From Leeuwenhoekiella sp044542075 (GTDB lineage Bacteria; Bacteroidota; Bacteroidia; Flavobacteriales; Flavobacteriaceae): a DNA stretch of 64,000 bases. The notes beneath the pieces were generated by a model, which was not told where the DNA came from, searched no databases, and saw only the letters and a list, made by a program, of their open reading frames with translations. The stretch spans positions 372,001-436,000 of the forward strand of contig NZ_JBITTU010000002.1 of the NCBI RefSeq assembly GCF_044542075.1, in the 5' to 3' direction. Below are positions 38,383-47,345 of the stretch, in pieces (the first letter of the stretch is position 1; each line of letters begins with the position of its first letter). The translations under genes were made by a program, and so were the position numbers.

Positions 38383-39855
38383 ATGACGGCACACGAAACT
38401 AAAATAGTAGGAGAAGGTCTAACTTATGATGACGTACTCTTAGTTCCCGCATATTCTGAAGTACTTCCGCGCGAAGTAAATATTCAATCTAAATTTTCTA
38501 GAAATATTACGCTTAATGTACCTATCGTTTCTGCTGCGATGGATACGGTTACCGAGTCTCGTATGGCAATCGCTATTGCACGTGAAGGTGGTATAGGTGT
38601 ACTTCATAAGAATATGACTATTGAAGAACAAGCGGTAAAAGTGCGCCGTGTAAAACGTGCAGAAAGTGGAATGATTATAGACCCTGTGACTTTAGGTCTT
38701 GATGCTAAAGTAAAAGATGCAAAGCGTTTAATGGCAGAACATAGTATAGGAGGCATACCTATAATTGATGACTCAGGCCATCTAAAGGGAATCGTTACAA
38801 ACAGAGATTTACGTTTTGAAAAAGATAATGAGCGCGCTATTATCGAGGTTATGACGAGCGAAAATCTTATAACAACAGCCGAAGGTACTTCTTTAGGAGA
38901 GGCTGAAGTTATTCTTCAGGAAAAGAAGATTGAGAAACTTCCTGTTGTGACAGATGACAATAAACTTATAGGGCTAATTACCTTTAGAGATATAACAAAA
39001 CTTACTCAAAAGCCTATTGCTAATAAAGATACCTTCGGAAGACTTCGCGTTGCTGCCGCTGTAGGTGTTACAGGCGATGCTGTTGATCGTGTTGAAGCGC
39101 TTGTAAATGCAGGTGTTGATGCAATTGTTATTGATACCGCGCACGGTCATACACAAGGAGTTGTACGCGTTTTACAGCTTGTAAAAGCAAAATATCCTAA
39201 TCTAGATGTTGTTGTAGGTAATATTGCAACCGCAGATGCTGCCCGATACCTTGTAGAAGCAGGAGCAGACGCGGTTAAAGTAGGTATAGGACCTGGTTCT
39301 ATTTGTACAACACGTATTGTTGCGGGTGTAGGTTTTCCTCAGTTTAGTGCTGTTTTAGAAGTAGGGGCTGCATTGAAAGGAACAGGTGTTCCTGTAATTG
39401 CAGATGGTGGAATACGTTATACAGGGGATATACCTAAAGCAATTGCAGCAGGTGCAGATTGTGTTATGTTAGGTTCTTTACTTGCAGGAACAAAAGAATC
39501 TCCTGGTGAAACTATTATCTATGAAGGTCGTAAGTTTAAAACGTATCGCGGCATGGGTTCTGTTGAGGCGATGAAAACAGGTTCTAAAGATCGCTATTTT
39601 CAAGACGTAGAAGATGATATTAAAAAACTAGTACCAGAAGGTATTGTAGGTCGTGTACCCTATAAAGGTGAGCTTTACGAGAGTGTACATCAGTTTATAG
39701 GTGGCTTAAGAGCTGGTATGGGATACTGTGGAGCAAAAGATATTGCAACACTTAAAGAAAATGGTCGTTTTGTTAAGATTACCGCAAGCGGAATTAATGA
39801 AAGTCATCCTCACGATGTTACGATAACAAAAGAATCTCCTAACTACAGTAGATAA
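38383..39855 (+). CDS. guaB: Inosine-5'-monophosphate dehydrogenase
   Basis: Oxidises IMP to XMP, the committed step to GMP; guaA, which does the next step, is also in this window. 490 residues. Catalytic loop GPGSICTTR with Cys308; NAD-site DTAHGHTQGV; two CBS domains inserted at about 95-215 (SIGGIPIIDDSG, EKLPVVTDDN); C-terminal flap YRGMGSVEAM and GLRAGMGYCGA. Fully normal. Own promoter and terminator. Confidence 0.98.
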   Translation: MTAHETKIVGEGLTYDDVLLVPAYSEVLPREVNIQSKFSRNITLNVPIVSAAMDTVTESRMAIAIAREGGIGVLHKNMTIEEQAVKVRRVKRAESGMIIDPVTLGLDAKVKDAKRLMAEHSIGGIPIIDDSGHLKGIVTNRDLRFEKDNERAIIEVMTSENLITTAEGTSLGEAEVILQEKKIEKLPVVTDDNKLIGLITFRDITKLTQKPIANKDTFGRLRVAAAVGVTGDAVDRVEALVNAGVDAIVIDTAHGHTQGVVRVLQLVKAKYPNLDVVVGNIATADAARYLVEAGADAVKVGIGPGSICTTRIVAGVGFPQFSAVLEVGAALKGTGVPVIADGGIRYTGDIPKAIAAGADCVMLGSLLAGTKESPGETIIYEGRKFKTYRGMGSVEAMKTGSKDRYFQDVEDDIKKLVPEGIVGRVPYKGELYESVHQFIGGLRAGMGYCGAKDIATLKENGRFVKITASGINESHPHDVTITKESPNYSR

Positions 39856-39881
39856 TTAGGTTTAATATAGTATTGAGTATA

Positions 39882-39912
39882 AAAAAAGGGAGCAATTTGC
39901 TCCCTTTTTTTA
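39882..39912. terminator. Bidirectional terminator guaB / ompH
   Basis: A-run, GGGAGC (39888-39893) / GCTCCC (39899-39904) stem extended by A:T pairs, and T-run between two convergent genes. Confidence 0.92.
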
Positions 39913-39932
39913 TACTTCTATTTTAGAGATAA

Positions 39933-40442
39933 TTACTCCGTTTTTAAAGTAACACCTAATTTTTTTGCAACAGCCTCAGTAAGATCTAATGCCGGATCAA
40001 AATAAGCAACTCCTGAATTTAGCGTTAATACTTGTGAGTATTGTTGCTCTTTAGCAACAGCATCTAATGCTTGTCCTACTTTCTGATACAAAGGTTGCAT
40101 TAATTCGTTTTGCTTTATTTGTATAAGGCCTTGAGAGTTTTGACGGAAACGTTGGATATCTTGCTCCATACTTACAATCTCCTCCTGCTTAGTTTTTTTA
40201 TCTTCTTCAGTAGCTGTAGCTTCAGCATTCTGGTATGCAGTAACTGATGTTTGATATTTAGAAACCAGGTCTTTAAACTGTTTGTCAAGATCTGCACCAT
40301 AGGTTTCTAAATCCTTCTGAACCTGTGTAATTTCATTTAAACTTGCGATTACAAGATCACTATCTATAGTACCTACTTTTGATTGAGCAAAAGCACTTAC
40401 ACTAATAAGAAACGCTGCTAAGGGGATAAATATTTTTTTCAT
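39933..40442 (-). CDS. OmpH/Skp-family periplasmic chaperone
   Basis: 169 residues with signal peptide (cleavage near SVSAFAQ) and the long helical-hairpin pattern of Skp (KVGTIDSDLVIASL..., then charged heptads from about 45 to 110, ending QPLYQKVGQALDAVAKEQQY). It should escort outer-membrane proteins to the BAM machine. Bacteroidetes usually place one or two ompH copies beside bamA; this copy stands alone. A -7 box lies at 40513-40520. Confidence 0.88.
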   Translation of the reverse strand: MKKIFIPLAAFLISVSAFAQSKVGTIDSDLVIASLNEITQVQKDLETYGADLDKQFKDLVSKYQTSVTAYQNAEATATEEDKKTKQEEIVSMEQDIQRFRQNSQGLIQIKQNELMQPLYQKVGQALDAVAKEQQYSQVLTLNSGVAYFDPALDLTEAVAKKLGVTLKTE

Positions 40443-40512
40443 TCTTTTAAATTTAAAGCCTCTTATGAGGAAATAGTTATATTAATAATTGGTTTTTTTA
40501 AAAATTTACGGA

Positions 40513-40520
40513 CAAAGATA
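40513..40520 (-). promoter_or_regulatory. -7 promoter box of ompH
   Basis: Reads TATCTTTG on the minus strand, an exact TAnnTTTG match, about 71 bases upstream of the ompH start codon. Confidence 0.6.
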
Positions 40521-40554
40521 AAAAAGCGGTTGAGCTAAAAAAGTTTTTTATTAG

Positions 40555-40791
40555 TTAATCAACAAATTCACCGCGGTGTGGTTTTAAAGAGTTTCTAACA
40601 GGTAGCATTTCAGATTTATAAACGATTATATATGCAATACTGTACGATTGGCTTAGAACTTCAACACCTGTAGTGTGTTCTTTTAAATTACTTGAAGCAC
40701 TAAAATCATTGAGATGTATTACGTGATGCTCTGCAATTTTTTGAGAGTCTGGGCCTCTAAAATCCCAGATAAGTTTAATTTTTCTATCCAT
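40555..40791 (-). CDS. Conserved small protein, unknown function
   Basis: 78 residues, no signal peptide or membrane helix, with the mixed pattern of a compact soluble domain (IKLIWDFRGPDS, VEVLSQSYSIAYIIVY, SLKPHRGEFVD). The start codon lies 39 bases after the SRPBCC gene stop on the same strand, so the two are probably one unit. I do not recognise the family with certainty. Confidence 0.65.
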   Translation of the reverse strand: MDRKIKLIWDFRGPDSQKIAEHHVIHLNDFSASSNLKEHTTGVEVLSQSYSIAYIIVYKSEMLPVRNSLKPHRGEFVD

Positions 40792-40829
40792 TTATTTTGA
40801 TATTTCAATTCTCGTGCCAAAAAGGTTAA

Positions 40830-41273
40830 CTACACATGTTTAGATTCTGCAAATTTTTTAAAGTCACGCATGTATTTTAACGATTGTTTCTTAAACGTTC
40901 CCGGTACTAATAATCCTAACATCTTCATACCAAAGCCATCAAATTTGAACTCGCTATCAGATTTCCAGATAGTCTTACCATCTTCAGTAGAAGTAAATGT
41001 GTTATTCTGAATATTTAAAACACCCTTTGTTCTATATTCTGCAACCATGCTATGCGGCATATTAGTTTCAAGTATAGTTTCAATAAGCGTCATTTTTCTA
41101 TTTCCGAAGTCATACTTCAATTCAGTTTGAGTTCCTACGTCTCCAAATTTACCCGTAATAACTCGCGCTTGGGTTAAGCCCTTCTGCCATTTCTTTAGAT
41201 TATCAAGATTATCCATTTTCTTGACCGTTTCTTCAAGCGGTAAATCAATAATGATTTTATGAGTATACTTCAT
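40830..41273 (-). CDS. SRPBCC/START-fold protein
   Basis: 147 residues of the polyketide cyclase/Bet v 1-like lipid-binding fold: KYTHKIIIDLPLEETVKKM at the N-terminus, ETNMPHSMVAEYRT and KTIWKSDSEFKF in the sheet and a long C-terminal helix (QSLKYMRDFKKFAE). It should bind a hydrophobic ligand in the cytoplasm; the ligand is unknown. A -7 box is 17 bases upstream. Confidence 0.8.
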   Translation of the reverse strand: MKYTHKIIIDLPLEETVKKMDNLDNLKKWQKGLTQARVITGKFGDVGTQTELKYDFGNRKMTLIETILETNMPHSMVAEYRTKGVLNIQNNTFTSTEDGKTIWKSDSEFKFDGFGMKMLGLLVPGTFKKQSLKYMRDFKKFAESKHV

Positions 41274-41289
41274 TTTCTTTCTTTTGTTG

Positions 41290-41297
41290 CAAATTTA
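41290..41297 (-). promoter_or_regulatory. -7 promoter box of the SRPBCC gene
   Basis: TAAATTTG on the minus strand matches TAnnTTTG and would give a leader of roughly 10 bases before the ATG at 41273. Confidence 0.5.
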
Positions 41298-41375
41298 AAC
41301 TTTGAAAAGTAATGATTCTTTAATAAAGACGCTATTTGATCAAATAGAGTTCTCTACCGTCTAATATTTAATGTT

Positions 41376-41383
41376 TAATTTTG
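41376..41383 (+). promoter_or_regulatory. -7 promoter box of the PPIase-MoxR operon
   Basis: TAATTTTG matches TAnnTTTG; it lies 96 bases before the first gene's ATG, so the transcript would carry a leader of about 90 bases. Confidence 0.5.
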
Positions 41384-41478
41384 CAGGCCTTTAAGGCTGG
41401 TTAACATTGAATTTAGAAGGTTTATTTTTAGCTACTACATTATTATATTTTAATCTATAATTTTTCGATTTAAAAATT

Positions 41479-42345
41479 ATGTCACACTTAATAAAAAGGG
41501 TCGTCTTTGTTATCGCCTGTGCATTTGTACTTGTTGCTTGTGATTTACTAGAGTCTAAATCACCTGTAGGAAATCCTGTGGCTCGTGTAGGGGATAGTTA
41601 TTTGTATACTGAAGATATTGCAAATCTGGTAACAGCAGAAATGACTCAGGAGGATAGTTCTCTGGTCGTATCAAGTTTTATTACCCGCTGGGCAACTCAA
41701 AAATTATTAATGAGTGGTGCGCAACGTAATATTTTAGCAGAAGAGCAGGAGCGCTTAAATAATTTAGTCAATCAATACCGGTCTGAGTTGTATGCACAAG
41801 CATATAAAGATGCATTAGTAGAACGTAATCTAGACAGTACGATTACAGACGCCGAAGCAAAGAGTTTTTATAAAGAAAACAAATCTAACTTTAAGCTTAA
41901 TGAGGAGCTGTTGAAGCTGCGTTATATTAAAATGGCAGACACAGATTATAATATTGAAGAAATTAAAAAGAGATTTACTCGATTTAACAAGGATGATAAG
42001 AAGTATTTAGACTCGATCTCTGTGCAATTTAAGGCACAATACTTGAACGATTCTACGTGGATTAGAAGAGATAAAGTTATTGCTATTATTCCTCCGGTTT
42101 CGGTTGAAAATAGTGACCGCTTACTAAATAAAACTGAATTCTTACAGCTGCGTGATTCATTAGGATTATATTTGATCGCTGTAAAAGATAAGCTTAATCG
42201 CAATGCAGATGCGCCTTTAGAATACGTTCTGCCTACGGTTAAACAAATACTTCTAAATAGGAGAAAGTTAGAATTTATTAAACAATTAGAAAAAGATATT
42301 ACTAAAGATGCAATTAAAAATAAAGAATTTGAACTCTACAATTAG
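41479..42345 (+). CDS. Periplasmic peptidyl-prolyl isomerase-like lipoprotein
   Basis: 288 residues with lipobox LVAC (Cys21). The layout resembles SurA/PrsA N-terminal chaperone helices (VGDSYLYTEDIANLV, then helical segments) without a clear parvulin domain: no PPIC signature was found after about residue 130. It overlaps the start of the next, SurA-like gene by 38 bases and likely works with it in folding outer-membrane proteins. Confidence 0.75.
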   Translation: MSHLIKRVVFVIACAFVLVACDLLESKSPVGNPVARVGDSYLYTEDIANLVTAEMTQEDSSLVVSSFITRWATQKLLMSGAQRNILAEEQERLNNLVNQYRSELYAQAYKDALVERNLDSTITDAEAKSFYKENKSNFKLNEELLKLRYIKMADTDYNIEEIKKRFTRFNKDDKKYLDSISVQFKAQYLNDSTWIRRDKVIAIIPPVSVENSDRLLNKTEFLQLRDSLGLYLIAVKDKLNRNADAPLEYVLPTVKQILLNRRKLEFIKQLEKDITKDAIKNKEFELYN

Positions 42346-43759
42346 CCTTTATATACTGCTTCTTATTTGCACGCTATCTAGTGGTGCGTTAAGTGCACAG
42401 GAAATTATAGAAGAAGTAGAAGAAGCTGACACTGCTCAGGTAGAAACTAAATCTTTGACTAGCGGTACTACTTTTAAAGTAGATGGTGTAGCTGCGGTGG
42501 TAGGAGAGTTTGTGATTTTAGATAGTGACATTAAGCAAGCAATAGAGTCTCTTAAGCAGCAAAAGGTTGAAGCAGAAGGTCTTTCAGACTGTAAAGTGCT
42601 AGACAAGTTGATGGAAGATAAGTTGTATGCTCATCACGCGGTTGTAGATAGTGTTTCTATCTCTGAAGATCAAGTAAGATCATTTACCCAGCAGCAGATA
42701 GATTATTTCTTAAATCAATTTGGAGGTTCAGAAGAGCGTCTTTTAAAGTTCTACCGAAAAGATAAAATGAGTGATCTTCAAAAAGAACTTTTTGACCTAA
42801 ATAAAAATCAGGAATTAGCTAAAGCAATGCAACAAAAAATCGTTGAAGATGTAGAAGTTACTCCAGAAGAAATACGCGATTACTATAAAGGTCTTGAGCG
42901 TGACGGTTTACCACAGTTTGGTATAGAGTTAGAGGTTTCTAAAATTATGATTGAGCCTGAGGTACCACAGGAAGAAAAACAAAAAGTTATAGATGAACTT
43001 AATGGGTATCGCAAAGATATTGTTGAGAACGGAAGTAGTTTTGCAACTAAAGCCGTTTTATGGTCTGAAGATGAGTCTAGCCGTGGTGATGGTGGTTTAA
43101 TAAAAGATGTTGATCGTAAATCACAATTTGTAAAAGAATTTAGAGATGTTGCTTTTAGCTTAGAAGAAGGCGAAGTAAGTAAACCTTTTGAAACCGAATT
43201 TGGTTATCATATTATAAAGGTTGAGAAAATACGAGGTCAGAAAATTGACTTAAGACATATATTACGTATTCCTAAAGTTACTTCTGCCTCAGAATCTGCT
43301 GCAAAAGATAAAATTGAAAAAATCAAGAAACGTATAGAAGCAGGTGAACTTACGTTTGCTGATGCTGCAAAAGAATTTTCTAACGAAAAGGAAACTGCTA
43401 GTGACGGTGGTATAATGATTAACCCGGTTACTCAAGATCGTATGTTTGAACTAAAAAACCTGCCTCCAGATTTATATCCTAAGGTTCAAAATTTAAAGGA
43501 AGGTGAGATTTCTATTGCTTTTAATAACCCTACGCGTACGGGTAAAACGCGCTATGAGATCTACACAGTTTCTGACCGTATAGAAGAGCACAAAGCAGAT
43601 TTTGCTTTAGATTATGTGAAGATTAAAGATTTCGCTTTGCAGGCAAAACGCATAAAAGCTATTGAAAAGTGGCAAAATGAGAAGATCGCTGAAACCTATG
43701 TAAAATTAAATGGAGACCACAGAAACTGCGAGTATAGTAGTAACTGGTTAAAAAAATAG
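42308..43759 (+). CDS. SurA-like periplasmic peptidyl-prolyl cis-trans isomerase
   Basis: 483 residues. Signal peptide to about residue 30 (LSSGALSAQ), a SurA N-terminal domain (VDGVAAVVGEFVILDSDI; then HHAVVDSVSISEDQV) and two parvulin domains: about 200-300 (ELEVSKIMI, GDGGLIKDVD, PFETEFGYHIIKVE) and about 305-410 (DLRHILRIP, SDGGIMINP). It helps outer-membrane proteins fold. Its ATG lies inside the upstream gene (38-base overlap); a TTG at 42329 is an alternative start. moxR follows after four bases. Confidence 0.93.
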   Translation: MQLKIKNLNSTISLYILLLICTLSSGALSAQEIIEEVEEADTAQVETKSLTSGTTFKVDGVAAVVGEFVILDSDIKQAIESLKQQKVEAEGLSDCKVLDKLMEDKLYAHHAVVDSVSISEDQVRSFTQQQIDYFLNQFGGSEERLLKFYRKDKMSDLQKELFDLNKNQELAKAMQQKIVEDVEVTPEEIRDYYKGLERDGLPQFGIELEVSKIMIEPEVPQEEKQKVIDELNGYRKDIVENGSSFATKAVLWSEDESSRGDGGLIKDVDRKSQFVKEFRDVAFSLEEGEVSKPFETEFGYHIIKVEKIRGQKIDLRHILRIPKVTSASESAAKDKIEKIKKRIEAGELTFADAAKEFSNEKETASDGGIMINPVTQDRMFELKNLPPDLYPKVQNLKEGEISIAFNNPTRTGKTRYEIYTVSDRIEEHKADFALDYVKIKDFALQAKRIKAIEKWQNEKIAETYVKLNGDHRNCEYSSNWLKK

Positions 43760-43763
43760 ATTT

Positions 43764-44717
43764 ATGTCTGATGTAAAGGCTATAGATACACTTGTTGTTC
43801 GTTTTAAAGATCTAAAAAAGGAAATAAGTAGAATTATTATTGGTCAGGATGAAGTTGTAGAGCAAATTATAATTTCCATTTTTTCCGGAGGTCACGCACT
43901 TTTAATTGGTGTACCAGGACTGGCAAAGACGTTAATGGTAAATACCGTCGCTCAAGCTTTAGGATTAGATTTTAAACGTATTCAATTTACACCAGATTTA
44001 ATGCCTAGTGATATTGTAGGCTCTGAAATACTAGACGAAAACCGAACATTTAAATTTTTAAAAGGTCCTGTTTTCTCAAATATTATTCTTGCAGATGAGA
44101 TTAATAGGACACCACCTAAAACACAGGCGGCGTTACTTGAAGCTATGCAAGAAAAAGCGGTAACTGTTGCAGGTAAACAGTATGCTTTAGATGCTCCATA
44201 CTTTGTATTGGCAACTCAAAACCCTATAGAACAAGAGGGCACATACCCGCTGCCTGAAGCGCAATTAGACCGCTTTATGTTTGCAATTAACTTATCGTAT
44301 CCTACTTACGAGGAAGAGGTTTCTATAGTGAAAGCGACCACTGCAAACCATAAAGTTTCTATAAATCCGTTATTTACTGCAGAGGACATAGTGAGTTATC
44401 AACAATTAATACGTCGTATTCCTGTAGCAGATAATGTTATTGAATACGCTGTAAAACTCGTAGCTAAAACACGACCTAATTCTGATGCCGCTCCGCAAAT
44501 TGTAAAAGATTATATAGATTGGGGAGCAGGACCACGAGCTTCTCAAAATTTAATTCTGGCTGCAAAAACACATGCTGCGATGCAAGGAAAATATTCTCCA
44601 GACATAGAGAATGTTCAGGCTGTTGCTCAAGGAATATTAGGACATAGGCTAATTAAAAATTATAAGGCAGAAGCAGAAGGATTAACTTTAAATGCTATCA
44701 TAAATACGTTACTGTAA
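43764..44717 (+). CDS. MoxR-family AAA+ ATPase (first copy)
   Basis: 317 residues. Walker A GVPGLAKTLM, Walker B IILADEINRTPPKTQAALLEAMQE (Asp-Glu), sensor 1 ATQNPIEQEGTYPLPEAQLDRF in short blocks, and the C-terminal lid with GPRASQNL. It should act as a chaperone for a VWA-type partner. Unlike the second copy at 58228, no DUF58 or VWA gene is beside it; it ends the SurA operon. Confidence 0.94.
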   Translation: MSDVKAIDTLVVRFKDLKKEISRIIIGQDEVVEQIIISIFSGGHALLIGVPGLAKTLMVNTVAQALGLDFKRIQFTPDLMPSDIVGSEILDENRTFKFLKGPVFSNIILADEINRTPPKTQAALLEAMQEKAVTVAGKQYALDAPYFVLATQNPIEQEGTYPLPEAQLDRFMFAINLSYPTYEEEVSIVKATTANHKVSINPLFTAEDIVSYQQLIRRIPVADNVIEYAVKLVAKTRPNSDAAPQIVKDYIDWGAGPRASQNLILAAKTHAAMQGKYSPDIENVQAVAQGILGHRLIKNYKAEAEGLTLNAIINTLL

Positions 44718-44963
44718 TATAATATAGATTGACTCTAAATAGTTAAAATATGGTGGGTTTTGAAGACTTCATCTCTGTAACTATCTAATTCTTAAAATCA
44801 ATCAACGATATCGTTATATATCTATCAAAATTTAAATATTTCTGATATTTATTCAATACAGCTTAATCTCCTGAAATACTTCTTATTTTGCAGGCTTTTT
44901 CGTATTTTTCCTTCCGCTTTCGAGCGTTATTTTTATACATATTCATTTAACTAAAATTTAGAT

Positions 44964-47228
44964 ATGGCATTTGATATTGATATGATCAAATCGGTTTACA
45001 GTAATGTAAAAGAGCGCGTAGATGCTGCTCGTGAACTTACCGGTAAGCCTTTAACATTGGCAGAAAAAATATTATACTCTCACCTTTGGGACGGTAAAAC
45101 TGAGAAAGCATTTGTGCGTGGCAAAGACTACGTAGATTTTGCTCCAGATCGTATCGCTTGCCAGGATGCTACAGCACAAATGGCATTATTGCAATTTATG
45201 CAAGCCGGAAAGAAAAATGTTGCAGTTCCTACCACAGTACATTGTGATCACTTAATACAAGCTAAACAAGGTGCAAAAAAAGATTTAAAACATGCTAATG
45301 AAACAAGTAATGAAGTTTTTGACTTCTTAGAATCTGTTTCAAATAAATACGGTATTGGTTTCTGGAAACCGGGTGCAGGTATTATTCACCAGGTAGTTCT
45401 AGAAAATTATGCTTTCCCCGGAGGTATGATGATAGGTACAGATAGTCATACGGTAAATGCCGGTGGTCTGGGTATGGTTGCTATAGGTGTAGGTGGTGCA
45501 GATGCCGTTGATGTAATGGCGGGTATGGCCTGGGAACTTAAATTCCCTAAACTTATAGGAGTTAAATTAACCGGTGAATTAAACGGGTGGACTGCTTCTA
45601 AAGACGTTATTCTAAAAGTTGCAGGTATTCTTACTGTTAAAGGAGGAACCGGTGCTATTGTAGAATATTTTGGCCCTGGAGCTAAAAATCTTTCTGCAAC
45701 AGGTAAGGGTACTATTTGTAATATGGGTGCAGAGATAGGAGCAACTACTTCAACTTTTGGATATGATGATTCTATGGAGCGTTTTTTACGCGCTACGGAC
45801 CGCGCCGATGTCGCTGATGCAGCAAATGAAATCAGAGAGTACTTAACAGGTGATGATGAAGTGTATGCAAACCCTGAGCAGTACTTTGATGAAGTAATAG
45901 AAATTAACCTTTCAGAATTAAGACCACACCTTAATGGTCCTTTTACTCCAGATTTAGCTACACCGGTAGGTGAGTTAGGAGAAAAAGCAAAGAAAAATGA
46001 CTGGCCTTTAAAAGTAGATTGGGGACTTATAGGTTCTTGTACAAACTCTTCTTATGAAGATTTATCAAGAGCTGCTTCAATTGCACAACAGGCGATAGAT
46101 AAAAAATTAAAGCCTAAGAGTGATTTTGGTATTAACCCGGGTTCTGAGCAAATTCGTTTTACTGCAGAGCGTGATGGTTTGCTTCAGGTTTTTGAAAACT
46201 TAGGAGCAACGATATTTACAAATGCTTGTGGTCCTTGTATTGGACAATGGGATCGTAGCGATCGCAAGGGTGATGAGAAAAACACAATTGTGCATTCATT
46301 TAACCGTAACTTCTCAAAACGTGCTGATGGAAATCCTAATACCCACGCATTTGTAGGTTCGCCAGAAATGGTTGCTGCTATTGCAATTTCAGGTAGATTG
46401 GATTTTGATCCTATGAATGATACATTGTTGAATGAAGATGGTCAACAGGTGAAATTAGATATACCGGTAGGTTTAGAGCTTCCGCCAAAAGGATTTGCTG
46501 TAGATGAAAACGGTTATCTTGCGCCTACTGAAGACGGCAGCTCTGTAAGTGTGAAAGTAGCAGAAGATAGCGAGCGTTTGCAATTGCTAGAACCTTTTAC
46601 ACCTATTCAGGATTCTGAATTAAAAGAGGTTAAGTTACTTATTAAAGCCTTTGGTAAATGTACTACAGATCACATTTCAATGGCGGGACCTTGGTTGCGT
46701 TACAGAGGTCACTTAGATAATATATCTAATAACTGTTTAATAGGAGCTGTTAACGCATATAATAAGAAAACAAACTTTGTAAAAAATCAACTCACTAATG
46801 AATATGGTGGAGTTCCTGATACGCAAAGAGAATACAAAGCTGAAGGAATAAAAACTATTGTTGTGGGTGATCACAACTACGGTGAAGGTTCTTCTCGTGA
46901 GCACGCAGCTATGGAGCCTCGATTTTTAGGTGTTGCTGCAGTTATAGTTAAGTCTTTTGCTCGTATTCACGAGACAAACCTTAAAAAACAAGGTATGTTA
47001 GGTTTAACTTTTGCTAATGAAAGTGATTATGATTTAATTCAAGAAGATGATACATTTAGCTTTGTTGATATTGAATCATTTGCTCCAGACAAGCCGTTAA
47101 CTATTGAAGTTACTCACGCAGATGGAAGCAAAGATACAGTTATAGCAAATCATACATATAATGATGCTCAAATAGCTTGGTATCGTGAGGGTTCTGCTCT
47201 TAATCTTATTAAAAAGCAAAACGCTTAA
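44964..47228 (+). CDS. acn: Aconitate hydratase
   Basis: Converts citrate to isocitrate in the citric acid cycle. 754 residues, close to mitochondrial aconitase. 4Fe-4S ligands are Cys359 (GSCTNSSYED) and Cys422 and Cys425 (NACGPCIGQW). The swivel domain shows GKCTTDHISMAGPW and DHNYGEGSSREHAA. All active-site blocks are intact. Monocistronic: a 246-base AT-rich gap precedes it and a strong terminator follows. In the gap, TATTTTG at 44884-44890 is one base short of a -7 consensus. Confidence 0.98.
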   Translation: MAFDIDMIKSVYSNVKERVDAARELTGKPLTLAEKILYSHLWDGKTEKAFVRGKDYVDFAPDRIACQDATAQMALLQFMQAGKKNVAVPTTVHCDHLIQAKQGAKKDLKHANETSNEVFDFLESVSNKYGIGFWKPGAGIIHQVVLENYAFPGGMMIGTDSHTVNAGGLGMVAIGVGGADAVDVMAGMAWELKFPKLIGVKLTGELNGWTASKDVILKVAGILTVKGGTGAIVEYFGPGAKNLSATGKGTICNMGAEIGATTSTFGYDDSMERFLRATDRADVADAANEIREYLTGDDEVYANPEQYFDEVIEINLSELRPHLNGPFTPDLATPVGELGEKAKKNDWPLKVDWGLIGSCTNSSYEDLSRAASIAQQAIDKKLKPKSDFGINPGSEQIRFTAERDGLLQVFENLGATIFTNACGPCIGQWDRSDRKGDEKNTIVHSFNRNFSKRADGNPNTHAFVGSPEMVAAIAISGRLDFDPMNDTLLNEDGQQVKLDIPVGLELPPKGFAVDENGYLAPTEDGSSVSVKVAEDSERLQLLEPFTPIQDSELKEVKLLIKAFGKCTTDHISMAGPWLRYRGHLDNISNNCLIGAVNAYNKKTNFVKNQLTNEYGGVPDTQREYKAEGIKTIVVGDHNYGEGSSREHAAMEPRFLGVAAVIVKSFARIHETNLKKQGMLGLTFANESDYDLIQEDDTFSFVDIESFAPDKPLTIEVTHADGSKDTVIANHTYNDAQIAWYREGSALNLIKKQNA

Positions 47229-47250
47229 TCATTTTATTAAATATTTATTA

Positions 47251-47287
47251 AAACCAAACCGCTTTATGGCGGTTTGGTTTTTTTATT
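47251..47287 (+). terminator. Terminator after aconitase
   Basis: 12-bp stem (47251-47262 with 47269-47280), 6-base loop and T-run. Confidence 0.93.
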
Positions 47288-47345
47288 GAAATTTTTGTAC
47301 GCTATTTGCGTTACCATAAAAACAACTTAAAACAAAAACATAGAT

